The translations under genes and the position numbers were made by a program. Under the pieces are notes generated by a model. That model saw nothing but the letters and a program-made list of their open reading frames with translations, was not told the DNA's origin and ran no database searches. Below are positions 1 through 7,201 of a stretch of DNA of 16,392 bases, one piece after another. Positions within the stretch are counted from its first letter, which is position 1. Each line of letters begins with the position of its first letter. The stretch is from contig CAKQWG010000070.1 of the NCBI GenBank assembly GCA_934278005.1, positions 1 to 16,392 of the forward strand. Direction: 5' to 3'. Origin of the DNA: an uncultured Pirellulaceae bacterium. Lineage in GTDB: Bacteria > Planctomycetota > Planctomycetia > Pirellulales > Pirellulaceae.

Positions 1-65
1 TGACCGCTCCGCCGGTTAGAGGCTAAAAAGCTTAGAGCCTTAAAAAATCACATCATTGTGAATCG
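1..65 (+). repeat. Dispersed intergenic repeat, copy 1
   Basis: Positions 1-34 match 7202-7235 at 31 of 34 bases. The match resumes weakly with catcat...gaatcg at 51-65 versus 7239-7250, after an extra stretch in this copy. The first 18 bases can form a stem TGACCG / CGGTTA (with a G-T pair) around the loop CTCCGC. A second hairpin pairs AGGCT (20-24) with AGCCT (36-40). The element lies just upstream of a VOC gene. It looks like a dispersed non-coding repeat; it could also act as a transcript-end structure for a gene left of the window. It may begin before position 1. Confidence 0.55.
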
Positions 66-93
66 TCCGAATCTGATTCATAGAAGGGTATTT

Positions 94-501
94 ATGAAAA
101 CTAAGATTACACCCTTTTTGATGTTTGAAGGAAGAGCTGAAGAAGCGATGCAGTTCTATGTGTCCCTGTTCGCCGACTCGCACATCGGCCAAGTTTTTCG
201 CTATGGGCCGGGCGAAGCGGGAGCGGAGGGAAGCGTGATGCGCGCCGATTTCACACTGGCTCGCCAGCCCGTCATCTGTATCGATAGTCCGGCCAAGCAC
301 GCCTTTACATTTACGCCTTCCATGTCGATGTTCGTCGACTGTGTGGACGAGGATGAGATTGGCAGACTTTTTAACCACCTGTCCGAGGGCGGCGGTGTGA
401 TGATGCCGCTGGGCGATTATGGTTTTAGCCGCAAGTTTGCGTGGCTCTCCGACCGGTATGGCGTGTCGTGGCAGTTGAATTTGCCACACGAGGCTATGTG
501 A
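94..501 (+). CDS. VOC-fold protein (PhnB / glyoxalase-like superfamily)
   Basis: This encodes a 135-residue protein of the vicinal oxygen chelate superfamily, PhnB-like branch (often labelled 3-demethylubiquinone-9 3-methyltransferase-like). The start KTKITPFLMF and the segment EEAMQFYVSLF are the usual first strand and helix. The C-terminal DRYGVSWQLNLP is the typical last strand. The ATG at 94 is preferred over a GTG at 58 because GAAGGG lies 5 bases upstream and the family fold begins there. Members are usually cytosolic, metal-binding enzymes or resistance proteins, but the substrate cannot be read from the sequence. The gene converges on the topoisomerase gene and the two stops overlap by 8 bases. 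A truncated paralogue lies at 5688-5858. Confidence 0.85.
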   Translation: MKTKITPFLMFEGRAEEAMQFYVSLFADSHIGQVFRYGPGEAGAEGSVMRADFTLARQPVICIDSPAKHAFTFTPSMSMFVDCVDEDEIGRLFNHLSEGGGVMMPLGDYGFSRKFAWLSDRYGVSWQLNLPHEAM

Positions 502-1606
502 AATCAAGTTTTGGAAGCAACGCCAGAAATCGAGTCTCTTCGATCGTCAGCTCACGCTTGGCTTGGGTAGGCAGTCGAGCGAGTAGCTTCGTCAGTTCAC
601 CCGAACTGGCGGCAGCTAAGAGCCCGGGATGAATGTAGCTGGAACGACAAACTGCCTTGGTGTTTCCGAGTTCCTGGGCCGTTGCTGCGATGGCTGCGGA
701 GATTTGCCGCTTTCGCTGTGTGGCCGAGTCATCCGGCGAGATCGACTCGAGCGCTTCCAGTGCCGTGACGCTGCCCCACCAAGTACGAAAATCTTTCGCC
801 GTAATGGTTTCTCCGCTCAATTCGCGAAGAGCTTGGTTGACATCCGTGGAGTTGACCGAGTGGGCTGCGCCCTCTTGATCGAGGTATTGAAACAGAAACT
901 GACCATCTAGCTCGTCGCACTGCCGAACCACTTTGGCGACCTTGGCATCGACCAGTTCTACTTCGCGCTGCTGACCGCTCTTAGCGGGAAAGTCGAGGCG
1001 AACACGAGCGCGGTCGATTTCCACGTGGCGCGACAGCAAAGTCGTCGCACCGTGGGAACCATTCTGAGAAGCATACGACTGATTGCCTACTCTCAAGTGC
1101 GCTTTGTCCAGCAATCGGACCACGGCGGCCAGTACTCGCTGTCGCGTCAACTGTTTCTGCTTCAGATCCTTGGTAACTCGACGACGGATTTTCGGCAGCA
1201 ATTGTCCGAAACGCAGCATGCGGTCAAATTTGGACGCACTGCTGATAGCCTGCCAACGTGCGTGATAAATATATTGTCGGCGCCCGGCATCGTCGACGCC
1301 GACGGCTTGGATGTGCCCATTGGACTGGGGGCATATGATGACGTCCTTCCAAGCTGGAGGAATTGCTAGAGCCACAATGCGCTGTCGGATGCGCGAGTTC
1401 GTAACGGGTTTGCCGCTGGGTGACCGGTAGACAAATCCCTTCCCGCATCGCTGGCGACGAATGCCGCAGTACGGTGCATTGATATAAACGAGTTTCGCCT
1501 TGCTTGCGCGCCGTTCAGCTTGCTGGGTTTTCGATGGATCGTTGGCCCTAGTCACGATGCGTTGCACCACATAATTTTTGGCGTGTGAGTTTCCGCGATT
1601 GATCAT
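494..1606 (-). CDS. Type IB DNA topoisomerase (eukaryotic/poxvirus-like)
   Basis: This enzyme relaxes supercoiled DNA through a 3'-phosphotyrosyl intermediate. Numbering from a GTG at 1795, the catalytic set is visible: Arg235 in LRVGN, Lys272 in FPAKSG, Arg337 in AKDFRTW, and the nucleophile Tyr387 in SSYIHP. The N-terminal DNA-binding region is recognisable from LVYINAPYCGIRR (about residue 102) through GKGFVYRSPSGKPV and IPPAWKDVIICP. The frame is open back to 1795 (433 residues), but residues 1-63 do not look like the family. Starting at the ATG at 1606 gives 370 residues, close to the usual bacterial length. Neither start has a clear Shine-Dalgarno sequence, so the start is uncertain. 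It is convergent with the VOC gene at 94-501. Confidence 0.9.
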   Translation of the reverse strand: MINRGNSHAKNYVVQRIVTRANDPSKTQQAERRASKAKLVYINAPYCGIRRQRCGKGFVYRSPSGKPVTNSRIRQRIVALAIPPAWKDVIICPQSNGHIQAVGVDDAGRRQYIYHARWQAISSASKFDRMLRFGQLLPKIRRRVTKDLKQKQLTRQRVLAAVVRLLDKAHLRVGNQSYASQNGSHGATTLLSRHVEIDRARVRLDFPAKSGQQREVELVDAKVAKVVRQCDELDGQFLFQYLDQEGAAHSVNSTDVNQALRELSGETITAKDFRTWWGSVTALEALESISPDDSATQRKRQISAAIAATAQELGNTKAVCRSSYIHPGLLAAASSGELTKLLARLPTQAKRELTIEETRFLALLPKLDFT

Positions 1607-1921
1607 TGCAAAGTATATTTCGAGCTGGGCAATTTTTGCGCCGGTGGTATGCGAAAATAGCCGGTCGCCTTTCTTTTGCCTTTTCATTCGCAAGTACAGG
1701 GCGTCGCCACCCGCAGCAAAACACTCCGCAGCGTTGCCCACGATGGGGTGTCTCGCACCACACTCGACTTGCTTCTTTCGCTCGATGGCGAGCACGGATT
1801 GCCGCTAGAGTTCTGCCATCAAATGCAATTTAATCGAGAAATTAGTATGTTGCATGTCGATCATTGAATGGCAGCTTAGACTAGCTTGTACATACAACCG
1901 GCAACCGCTACGAACAACGCC

Positions 1922-2029
1922 GTGAGCAAAGTATTCATCAACGTCGGACTGAGCCTCGATGGCTACAGGGCACCGGACGGAATGACCATGGAGAATCCGG
2001 AGTTAAAAATTGGGGAGCTACTTCTGTAG
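1922..2029 (+). pseudogene. 5' remnant of a dihydrofolate reductase / RibD C-terminal-domain family gene
   Basis: Starting at GTG 1922 the frame reads SKVFINVGLSLDGY, then APDGMTMENPE. This is the characteristic N-terminus of DHFR/RibD-like reductases found as small stand-alone proteins. After PELK the frame goes off course and stops at 2027. Shifting by one base at about 2005-2011 restores a family-like NWGA, so a single-base deletion is likely. The rest of the gene (roughly 150 further residues in the family) is absent, because the 3' end of the GDPD gene on the other strand begins here and overlaps it by 12 bases. No good ribosome binding site is seen. Recognition is from memory of the family and the fragment is short. 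Confidence 0.6.
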
Positions 2030-2992
2030 TTGAGTGAGGGTCTTTACCAGTTGGGCTGGATCATCACTTAGCAGCGATTCTGGCTGGTATTTAAGTAGGG
2101 GTAAAACCTTTTCGGTTGTTCCCGTGGTCACATCGAAATGGATTTTGGCTCCCCCCTCGCGTATTTTCGCTAGTAAATTGGGATCATCTTCGAGCCACGC
2201 AATTTGAGGCCGCAAGAAATCCACTTTTGCCGCTAAGAAGGCATCGAGGTTCTTTTTCTTGCGCAGAAAGATGAGTGTGCTCACTTGCGGCAGTCTTTCT
2301 TTAATCTGGTGTGCTTGTTTGACACTTTGCACCGCCACCATGATTCGACTCGGCTCGCCGTGAGCTTTGACGCAGGCTGCGATTCGGTCTGCATACGCTG
2401 CGCCGTCTTCCTTCAAGTCCAGTTGAACGTCGATGCGTCCGCGGCAGGCCTTGAGTGTTTGCTCGAGCGACGGCACTCGTTCGGCGGCGTACTTGGGGTC
2501 GAACGAACTGCCTGCATCGAGCGCCATTAGTTCAGCCCAGCTCAGGTCGCTGACGCGTCCGGTGCCATCGGTCGTGCGGTCGACTTTGGCATCGTGCATC
2601 AGCACCAGCCTGCCATCGCGTGATGTGCGGATGTCGATTTCGACCGCGGTGGCTCCGGCTTCGATAGCTCGTTCAATGGCGGCGATAGTATTTTCAGGAC
2701 GCTCCAACATCGCTCCTCGGTGCGCGACAATTCGCTCCACCCCCTGAGCCGCGGCCGCCAGCTCGATAGTCGCCAGCTCGGCAGTCGCAGCAGCGGTCCC
2801 AGGCGAGTCTGCAGCATATACCAGTGTGGCGAGTCCTCCGCTTGGGTCAGCCATGATCGCCGCGAGCAGCACGATGCAGCCAGCAATGCTATGCGGGAAT
2901 CTAAGTGGAAGGCCGCGTGGGAAATTCGCTGTCGGCCCGGCTGCCCTCAACGTAGTCAACGCAGGCTTAGCTGAATGCTGAATTTTGAACAT
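2018..2992 (-). CDS. Exported glycerophosphodiester phosphodiesterase (GDPD family)
   Basis: This enzyme hydrolyses glycerophosphodiesters to glycerol-3-phosphate and an alcohol. The protein has 324 residues. The GDPD core starts at about residue 86, with His91-Arg92-Gly93, Glu100-Asn101-Thr102, the metal ligands Glu118 and Asp120 in VEID, and the catalytic His133 in LMHD. A later DLK (192-194) sits at the usual acidic-x-Lys position. Residues 1-65 form a long basic leader with a hydrophobic stretch at about 35-60 (AGCIVLLAAIM...LVYAA), which suggests export or membrane anchoring. The start is the ATG at 2992 with only a weak GAAG upstream. It is the last of three minus-strand genes, 145 bases after the App1 gene, with its own AT-rich leader holding a direct repeat. 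Confidence 0.9.
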   Translation of the reverse strand: MFKIQHSAKPALTTLRAAGPTANFPRGLPLRFPHSIAGCIVLLAAIMADPSGGLATLVYAADSPGTAAATAELATIELAAAAQGVERIVAHRGAMLERPENTIAAIERAIEAGATAVEIDIRTSRDGRLVLMHDAKVDRTTDGTGRVSDLSWAELMALDAGSSFDPKYAAERVPSLEQTLKACRGRIDVQLDLKEDGAAYADRIAACVKAHGEPSRIMVAVQSVKQAHQIKERLPQVSTLIFLRKKKNLDAFLAAKVDFLRPQIAWLEDDPNLLAKIREGGAKIHFDVTTGTTEKVLPLLKYQPESLLSDDPAQLVKTLTQLQK

Positions 2993-3014
2993 GGGGTCGC
3001 TTCTCGCCTTGCGG

Positions 3015-3050
3015 AGCTAGGTTTAATTGACAGCTAGGTTTATTTTAATT
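3015..3050 (+). repeat. Imperfect direct repeat in the GDPD leader
   Basis: AGCTAGGTTTA occurs at 3015-3025 and again at 3032-3042, 17 bases apart. Each copy is followed by TTAATTGA, directly in the first and after a 5-base insert in the second. It lies 23-58 bases upstream of the GDPD start (minus strand) in an AT-rich stretch. It could be a promoter-proximal operator or a small tandem duplication. Confidence 0.4.
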
Positions 3051-3137
3051 GAAAGGTGCAATCTGTTAATTTACCGACCAACAGCCTAGCCCGCACCGGC
3101 ATCATCGCTGGACTGTTCGGCTGCTAAACTACCGGTG

Positions 3138-4331
3138 CTAAATCGATGGTTCCGGGCGGCGATAGTCTGCACTGGTGGCGGCTTCAATCTTCGGCAGACT
3201 CTCGGGGGCAATAAGCCCTGATGAAAAAGCATACTCAGCGGCGGCTCGACTGTCGGCGATCAGGTGCATCGACACGCCATGGCTGACCGCAGCTTCTATT
3301 GATGTTTGCACCCGTGCGTCGTGCCGGCTGGTCTCGTTGGGGTCAACGTCTCGAATGAAGATCATCAGGATTTGTTCTGGTTTTTGTAGCGCAGCTTCGG
3401 CGTACAGTCGTGCATCCTCTTGCCCTGAGTCGCCCAACAGTACAAAAGGCAGCTCCGGAAAGGCTGACATGATTCGCAGTACTTTTTCTAGCTTATGCTC
3501 GTGCCCTTCCTTGAGGAACTTATTGCGATCAAAGCCTAGGTCGCGAAGTAAAATCGGCCCCGGGGGAATATCATTTAGGTCGAGAAAATCTTCCAACAGG
3601 TCGAATAGATTCCAGGGAGAACTTGAAACGTAAAAAATTGGATTTCGCTGCGAAGTCCCCGGACTTGTGCCTTGCTGCAACGCATGGTACAGCGCCGCCA
3701 CTCCCGGCAGCGGTTTGCGAGTGCGTGCGTTATGCAGAAATGTTAAACGCGCGGCGGCGGTCAGGCCGGTGATACCGGTATGCAGCACGGTGTCATCAAT
3801 GTCGCTGATAATACCGAATCTAGCAGCCTTAGGAGGCGTCAACATTTTGGAAAAAGTGGCGGATTCGTCTGGTGAAACCTTTGGGCTGCCAACGATTCGC
3901 ATCGCAATGGACTGCCAGGAGTGGCTTCTGCGGACGTCTGGCGTATTGGCGGTTTCGAGATGAAAGTATCCCTCGTCATCGGTCGTCACGCGGTGCCGCT
4001 GCCCGGCGAAATCGATTTCCACCTCAACGCCGACCACTTCATCACTTGCAAAACGCTGGTAGGTTTGAAGCAAGTTGTCCCACCAATTATCGTCCTCGTC
4101 TGGCAAGTCCTTTGGCGGGCTAGTCAGCACGCGCCCGTGAAACCAAGCCAAATCGTCGTTAGCGAATCCGATATAGGGTTGAATTCGCGGAATGCCATCC
4201 CAGCCCATCCGTTGCTTCATGCCACGCCAACGCACGTCGAAAAAATCGTCGATGGACGAGAGCGAGTGGCGAAGCCAATTGCCGTAGTCACTCGAGCTCA
4301 TTGAATATCTCACTTTCAAAATTCCACCCAT
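3138..4331 (-). CDS. App1-family phosphatidate phosphatase (DUF2183)
   Basis: App1-family proteins are HAD-like, Mg-dependent phosphatidate phosphatases that make diacylglycerol. The 397-residue frame holds the DxDxT nucleophile motif as SDIDDT (Asp177, Asp179, Thr181) followed by VLHTGIT. It also has the family block YVSSSPWNLFDLL (about 234-246), PPGPILLRD, HK at 279-280, and the acidic motif GDSGQED (300-306). The N-terminal 150 residues contain the beta-rich region seen in relatives (IGFANDDLAWFHGRVL). No signal peptide is apparent, so it is likely cytosolic or peripheral. An ATG at 4301 (residue 11) is an alternative start; neither has a strong ribosome binding site. It sits between the SRPBCC membrane protein and GDPD genes on the same strand. 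Confidence 0.88.
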   Translation of the reverse strand: MGGILKVRYSMSSSDYGNWLRHSLSSIDDFFDVRWRGMKQRMGWDGIPRIQPYIGFANDDLAWFHGRVLTSPPKDLPDEDDNWWDNLLQTYQRFASDEVVGVEVEIDFAGQRHRVTTDDEGYFHLETANTPDVRRSHSWQSIAMRIVGSPKVSPDESATFSKMLTPPKAARFGIISDIDDTVLHTGITGLTAAARLTFLHNARTRKPLPGVAALYHALQQGTSPGTSQRNPIFYVSSSPWNLFDLLEDFLDLNDIPPGPILLRDLGFDRNKFLKEGHEHKLEKVLRIMSAFPELPFVLLGDSGQEDARLYAEAALQKPEQILMIFIRDVDPNETSRHDARVQTSIEAAVSHGVSMHLIADSRAAAEYAFSSGLIAPESLPKIEAATSADYRRPEPSI

Positions 4332-4454
4332 TTAACGCGAATCCCGGCTTGCCACAGCAACAGGTCGCATTCATCGCTGTTTCGTTTGGTTGCACTCTAG
4401 GAACTCACGGTCCATTCCTGCACGAACCTGCCGAAACGCAAAATCGACGAATGT

Positions 4455-5255
4455 TCAACGGTGATCGCTTGGCGGATTTTCGATCGTCGGCACCCCACCG
4501 CCTTCCATGCGACTCTTGAACTGGCGGAGATCCTCATCGACTTCTTGCTCGGCATCCCTGCCCATCAACCACGCAACCGTCGAGCCAATTTTGCCACCCG
4601 GCGGGTCGTACTTCAAAGACACTGTTACGGAGGTTCCGCGTCCGTTTCCAAGATCCTTGAAGCGAACACTGCCCGTCGTGGCGACTTGGCTGCCCGGCAA
4701 CGATCGCCATGCGATCAGTTCCGGTTCGCGTTCGTTAAAAACCTCTGCCTGCCACTGGAGCGTCACACCCAGCGGTCCTTCGGCAACCCAGCGCGATCGG
4801 TTGTCATCGAGCACTTTCACGCTTTTCAGGTGCCGCATGCACTTTGGCAGATTTTCCAGATCTCGCCAGTAGGAATACAGCTCTCCGATGGGACGATTGA
4901 TGATCACGGACTTTTCGACCTTCGTTCCCGCTTGGGCGGGTATGACGGTGTTGTCTGCATGCTCAGTGGTGTCAATTCCTAGGGCTTGGTAGGTGTAGCA
5001 GTGGCCTGTCAGGCCCCGGTACAAAAGACCACCGCCGGCCAGCGTGATGAGGAGCCCGCTGAGTCTCCCTCGCGACAGTCCCGCCCCAATCAGAGCGGCG
5101 CCGCCGAGGATCGAAACGCTTCGCTCCGTCGAGCCGACGTTCAGCGACTGATGGGTTTGTTGTTTGGACGACAATCCACGCGCGGGAACGTGAACAGAAG
5201 CAATCTGATTATCGTGCATCGTCGGTCGAGCTTGTGAGGCAGAGGATGAACTCAT
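4455..5255 (-). CDS. Membrane protein with DUF2892 (YgaP-like) segment and SRPBCC domain
   Basis: The predicted protein has 266 residues. NVGSTERSVSILGGAALIGA begins a DUF2892-type unit with two hydrophobic segments (about 47-60 and 64-80) and the following GHCYTYQALGI. From about residue 113 (KVEKSVIINRPIGELYSYWR) to 250 there is an SRPBCC/cyclase-dehydrase-like hydrophobic-ligand domain with ENLPKCMRHLKSV and PELIAWRSLPGS. Such proteins are widespread but their ligand is unknown. The start at 5255 is chosen because GGAG lies 8 bases upstream; the frame runs on to 5441 without family-like sequence. It is the first of three minus-strand genes, 123 bases before the App1 gene, so a role in the envelope or lipids is possible but inferred only. 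Confidence 0.87.
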   Translation of the reverse strand: MSSSSASQARPTMHDNQIASVHVPARGLSSKQQTHQSLNVGSTERSVSILGGAALIGAGLSRGRLSGLLITLAGGGLLYRGLTGHCYTYQALGIDTTEHADNTVIPAQAGTKVEKSVIINRPIGELYSYWRDLENLPKCMRHLKSVKVLDDNRSRWVAEGPLGVTLQWQAEVFNEREPELIAWRSLPGSQVATTGSVRFKDLGNGRGTSVTVSLKYDPPGGKIGSTVAWLMGRDAEQEVDEDLRQFKSRMEGGGVPTIENPPSDHR

Positions 5256-5561
5256 TTGAAGGCTCCGTATTTTAGGTGCTAAGTAAACCAATCTTGCTAG
5301 CGTGTAAAAGCAGTGCTGGGTGCAAATGTCATGCCGACCGGTGCCCCTGGATAGCTGCCTGAAGAGCAAGGCCCACCGTACAGTATCTGCCAAGAAAATG
5401 TGCGGTCGGCGTCGATACGCCGCGAACCGGTAGGTCAGCACGCGCTAAACAGATCGCTATTCCGATGCTCCTGCGAGTCCTCCATGAGCTGTTGCCATCA
5501 GCAGATAACAATGCCGTGAGCGAGAGCGGTCGCAACGCTCAGACTGGTCGTTTAAAGACCA
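5256..5561. other. Non-coding stretch upstream of the SRPBCC membrane gene
   Basis: I see no convincing gene here. It should hold the promoter for the minus-strand gene starting at 5255. Small inverted repeats are present: CGGCG/CGCCG at 5407-5422, and CTGGTC/GACCAG around GTTTAAA at 5544-5562. Short open frames on both strands lack recognisable families. Confidence 0.5.
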
Positions 5562-5591
5562 GCAGCTATCGAGGCTGCAGTTTGCGGATGT
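5562..5591 (+). pseudogene. Relic of the C-terminal end of a PhnB-type VOC gene
   Basis: Bases 5562-5578 are identical over 17 bases to 9951-9967, the end of the intact PhnB-like gene at 9498-9980. Reading from 5562 gives AAIEAAVCGC, against AAIEAAIRG-stop in the intact gene. A CGC-to-TGC change and a TGA-to-TGT change would explain the loss of Arg and of the stop. No upstream part of such a gene can be read. The match is short and this C-terminus is conserved in the family, so this is a suggestion. Confidence 0.4.
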
Positions 5592-5687
5592 TGGTGACCT
5601 TTTGCATGAAGAGTGTCGCCTATTGACTGGCGCGTGTTAAGTCCGTGGAACTATAAATCGAAATTTCGGTCCATTGGGAATGCATTT

Positions 5688-5858
5688 GTAAAGTCTAAGG
5701 TTACACCATTTTTAATGTTTGAGGGAAGAGCCGAAGAAGCGATTCAGTTTTATGTTTCGTTGTTGGCTGACTCGCACATCGACAAAATTATTCGCTACGG
5801 CACTGGCGAAGCGGGCGCGGAAAGTCGAAAAACTTCAATGCATAAATTTCTGAAATAG
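5688..5858 (+). pseudogene. Truncated second copy of the VOC gene at 94-501
   Basis: The frame reads SKVTPFLMFEGRAEEAIQFY and continues to IIRYGTGEAGAE. It aligns residue for residue with the first 45 or so residues of the intact VOC gene. The position of the start ATG is GTA here, so the normal start is lost, although the frame stays open upstream to a GTG at 5613. After GEAGAE the similarity ends and the frame stops at 5856 with unrelated residues, so about two thirds of the protein is missing. Many third-codon differences show this is an old paralogue, not a recent duplication. It lies 68 bases before the SRPBCC gene and probably marks a deletion junction. Confidence 0.75.
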
Positions 5859-5926
5859 ATGTCGTTTTTCCAGACTCCCATTCGACTGAATACTAAACAG
5901 CCTTCAACTAACAGGGGAAACGAGCC

Positions 5927-6385
5927 ATGCTGGATTCATCCAATACCATCCGCCTTCATCGGGTGCTGCGTGCTCCGGCGGAGCGCGTCTACAAGGCGTT
6001 TCTTGACCCCGATGCATTGTGCCGTTGGCTGCCACCGTACGGCTTTCTTGGGAAAATCGATCGGATCGATCCTCAAGTGGGCGGCAGTTATCACATGTCG
6101 TTCACCAACTTCGAAAAGGGTTTCAGCAGCTCGTTTGAAAGTACTTTTGTGGAATTGGTTCCGGGCGAGCGAATCGTAATTGCGGACAAGTTCGATGATC
6201 CCGGCCTGGAAGGCGACATGACCAAGACCATCATGCTGCGGACGGTTAGCTGTGGGACGGAGATCGAAATCCTGCACGAGGGTCTGCCCGCAGCCATACC
6301 GGTCGAAATGTGTTACCTGGGCTGGCAAGAATCGCTCAAACAACTGGCTAAGCTGGTCGAGCATGAGATGCCAGGCGGTGCCTGA
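5927..6385 (+). CDS. SRPBCC-family protein, AHSA1 (Hsp90 ATPase activator homologue)-like
   Basis: This encodes a 152-residue cytosolic protein of the START/SRPBCC fold, AHSA1-like subfamily. The N-terminal RLHRVLRAPAERVYKAFLDP and ALCRWLPPYGF are the family's first strand and helices. GGSYHMSF, ELVPGERIV and the C-terminal helix GWQESLKQLAKLVE complete the fold. These proteins bind hydrophobic ligands; the bacterial members mostly have no known substrate. The ATG at 5927 is preceded by AGGGGAA about 7 bases upstream. It is followed 69 bases later by the DUF899 gene on the same strand and is preceded by the VOC fragment, a common neighbourhood of small stress-type enzymes. Confidence 0.88.
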   Translation: MLDSSNTIRLHRVLRAPAERVYKAFLDPDALCRWLPPYGFLGKIDRIDPQVGGSYHMSFTNFEKGFSSSFESTFVELVPGERIVIADKFDDPGLEGDMTKTIMLRTVSCGTEIEILHEGLPAAIPVEMCYLGWQESLKQLAKLVEHEMPGGA

Positions 6386-6454
6386 CCGGCCGATTAGCTG
6401 TTGAGTTATCCGAGTCAATGCCAATAGGCCAGTGCTTTTCCAGCGGAGTTTCCC

Positions 6455-7153
6455 ATGACCAAGCCGACGATCCCAGAAACCGTTAGTCGTTCTGAATGGG
6501 AGCGAGCACGCAACGAGCTGCTTGAGCGCGAGAAGAAGCATACGCGGGCTGGCGACGCCCTGTCTGCAGCTCGGCGGCGTCTGCCAATGACGCACATGCC
6601 GTCCGTCAATGTCGAAGGAGCGGGGGGCTCTGTTCCTTTGCACGATGTGTTTGAAGGCAGGCGGATGTTGATTATCTACCACTTCATGTGGAAAGTCGGC
6701 GCGCCTCATCACAAGCAGTGTGGTGGTTGCACACACACTCAGGTTGCAATGAACTCCGCCGTCCTCGCCTATTTGGCCGAGCGAGGCGTTAGCTATGCTG
6801 TTTTTAGCAGTGGCCCGCTGGAGGAGATTTCCGCCTACCGAGATTTCATGGGTTGGTCGCCGCAGTGGTACTCCACCGCCGCATCGGGAGAGCTCATGGC
6901 CACTCGCGATGGTGGTGACCTACGTTGCTATCTGCGGGACGGTGACAAGGTGTTTCAAACGTATGAAACGAAGTGGCGCGGCGTCGAGGCGATGTTGCCT
7001 ACGCTTCAGTTGCTCGACCTGACCGCGTACGGTCGGCAGGAGACGTGGGAGGATTCGCCCGTGGGCTGGCCGCAAGACAAACCAGGATCATGGTGGAATC
7101 GCAACGGCCGCCCCGTGGCCCAGTGGACACGTACCAAAGCTCCTGCTGAATAG
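6455..7153 (+). CDS. DUF899 family thioredoxin-like protein
   Basis: This encodes a 232-residue protein of the DUF899 family, which has a thioredoxin-like fold. Diagnostic features are the helix ERARNELLEREKKHTRAGDA, the block SAARRRLPM (37-45), MLIIYHFMWK (71-80), and a CxxC-type motif Cys89-Gly-Gly-Cys92 followed by THTQ. Later come YAVFSSGPLEEI and the C-terminal tryptophan-rich tail. The family's activity is not established; a redox role is inferred from the CxxC. GGAG lies 7 bases before the ATG. It probably shares a transcript with the SRPBCC gene 69 bases upstream. A GC hairpin follows the stop. Confidence 0.9.
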   Translation: MTKPTIPETVSRSEWERARNELLEREKKHTRAGDALSAARRRLPMTHMPSVNVEGAGGSVPLHDVFEGRRMLIIYHFMWKVGAPHHKQCGGCTHTQVAMNSAVLAYLAERGVSYAVFSSGPLEEISAYRDFMGWSPQWYSTAASGELMATRDGGDLRCYLRDGDKVFQTYETKWRGVEAMLPTLQLLDLTAYGRQETWEDSPVGWPQDKPGSWWNRNGRPVAQWTRTKAPAE

Positions 7154-7162
7154 ACAGAATTC

Positions 7163-7177
7163 CGCGCCCTCTGCGCG
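7163..7177 (+). terminator. Possible terminator hairpin after DUF899
   Basis: CGCGC (7163-7167) pairs with GCGCG (7173-7177) around CCTCT, 10 bases after the DUF899 stop. The sequence that follows (ATTGTGTGG) is not a proper U tract, so intrinsic termination is doubtful. Confidence 0.25.
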
Positions 7178-7201
7178 ATTGTGTGGGGACGGGTATGTCG
7201 C

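Noticed and set aside
1..65. Integron attC site as an explanation for the repeats and the small-gene cassettes
   Set aside because: The core sites expected of attC (RYYYAAC/GTTRRRY) are not at the repeat ends, genes point both ways, and no integrase is in the window.
40..507. 155-codon minus-strand frame opposite the VOC gene
   Set aside because: It is the antisense of a clear VOC coding region, has no family features and no ribosome binding site, and conflicts with the better-supported plus-strand gene.
4905..4945. CCCGCTTGGGCGGG in the SRPBCC membrane gene, like the dispersed VIPAQAG repeat of some proteobacteria
   Set aside because: It encodes VIPAQAGTKVEKS, which lies at the normal junction before the SRPBCC domain in this family, so it is coding sequence and not an inserted repeat.
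5860..5900. ATG at 5859 as the start of a 106-codon plus-strand frame
   Set aside because: The frame soon overlaps the SRPBCC gene out of register and has no ribosome binding site or family.
5936..6736. 266-codon minus-strand frame
   Set aside because: It runs antisense across the SRPBCC gene and into DUF899, both of which are recognisable families. The translated sequence has no recognisable domain.
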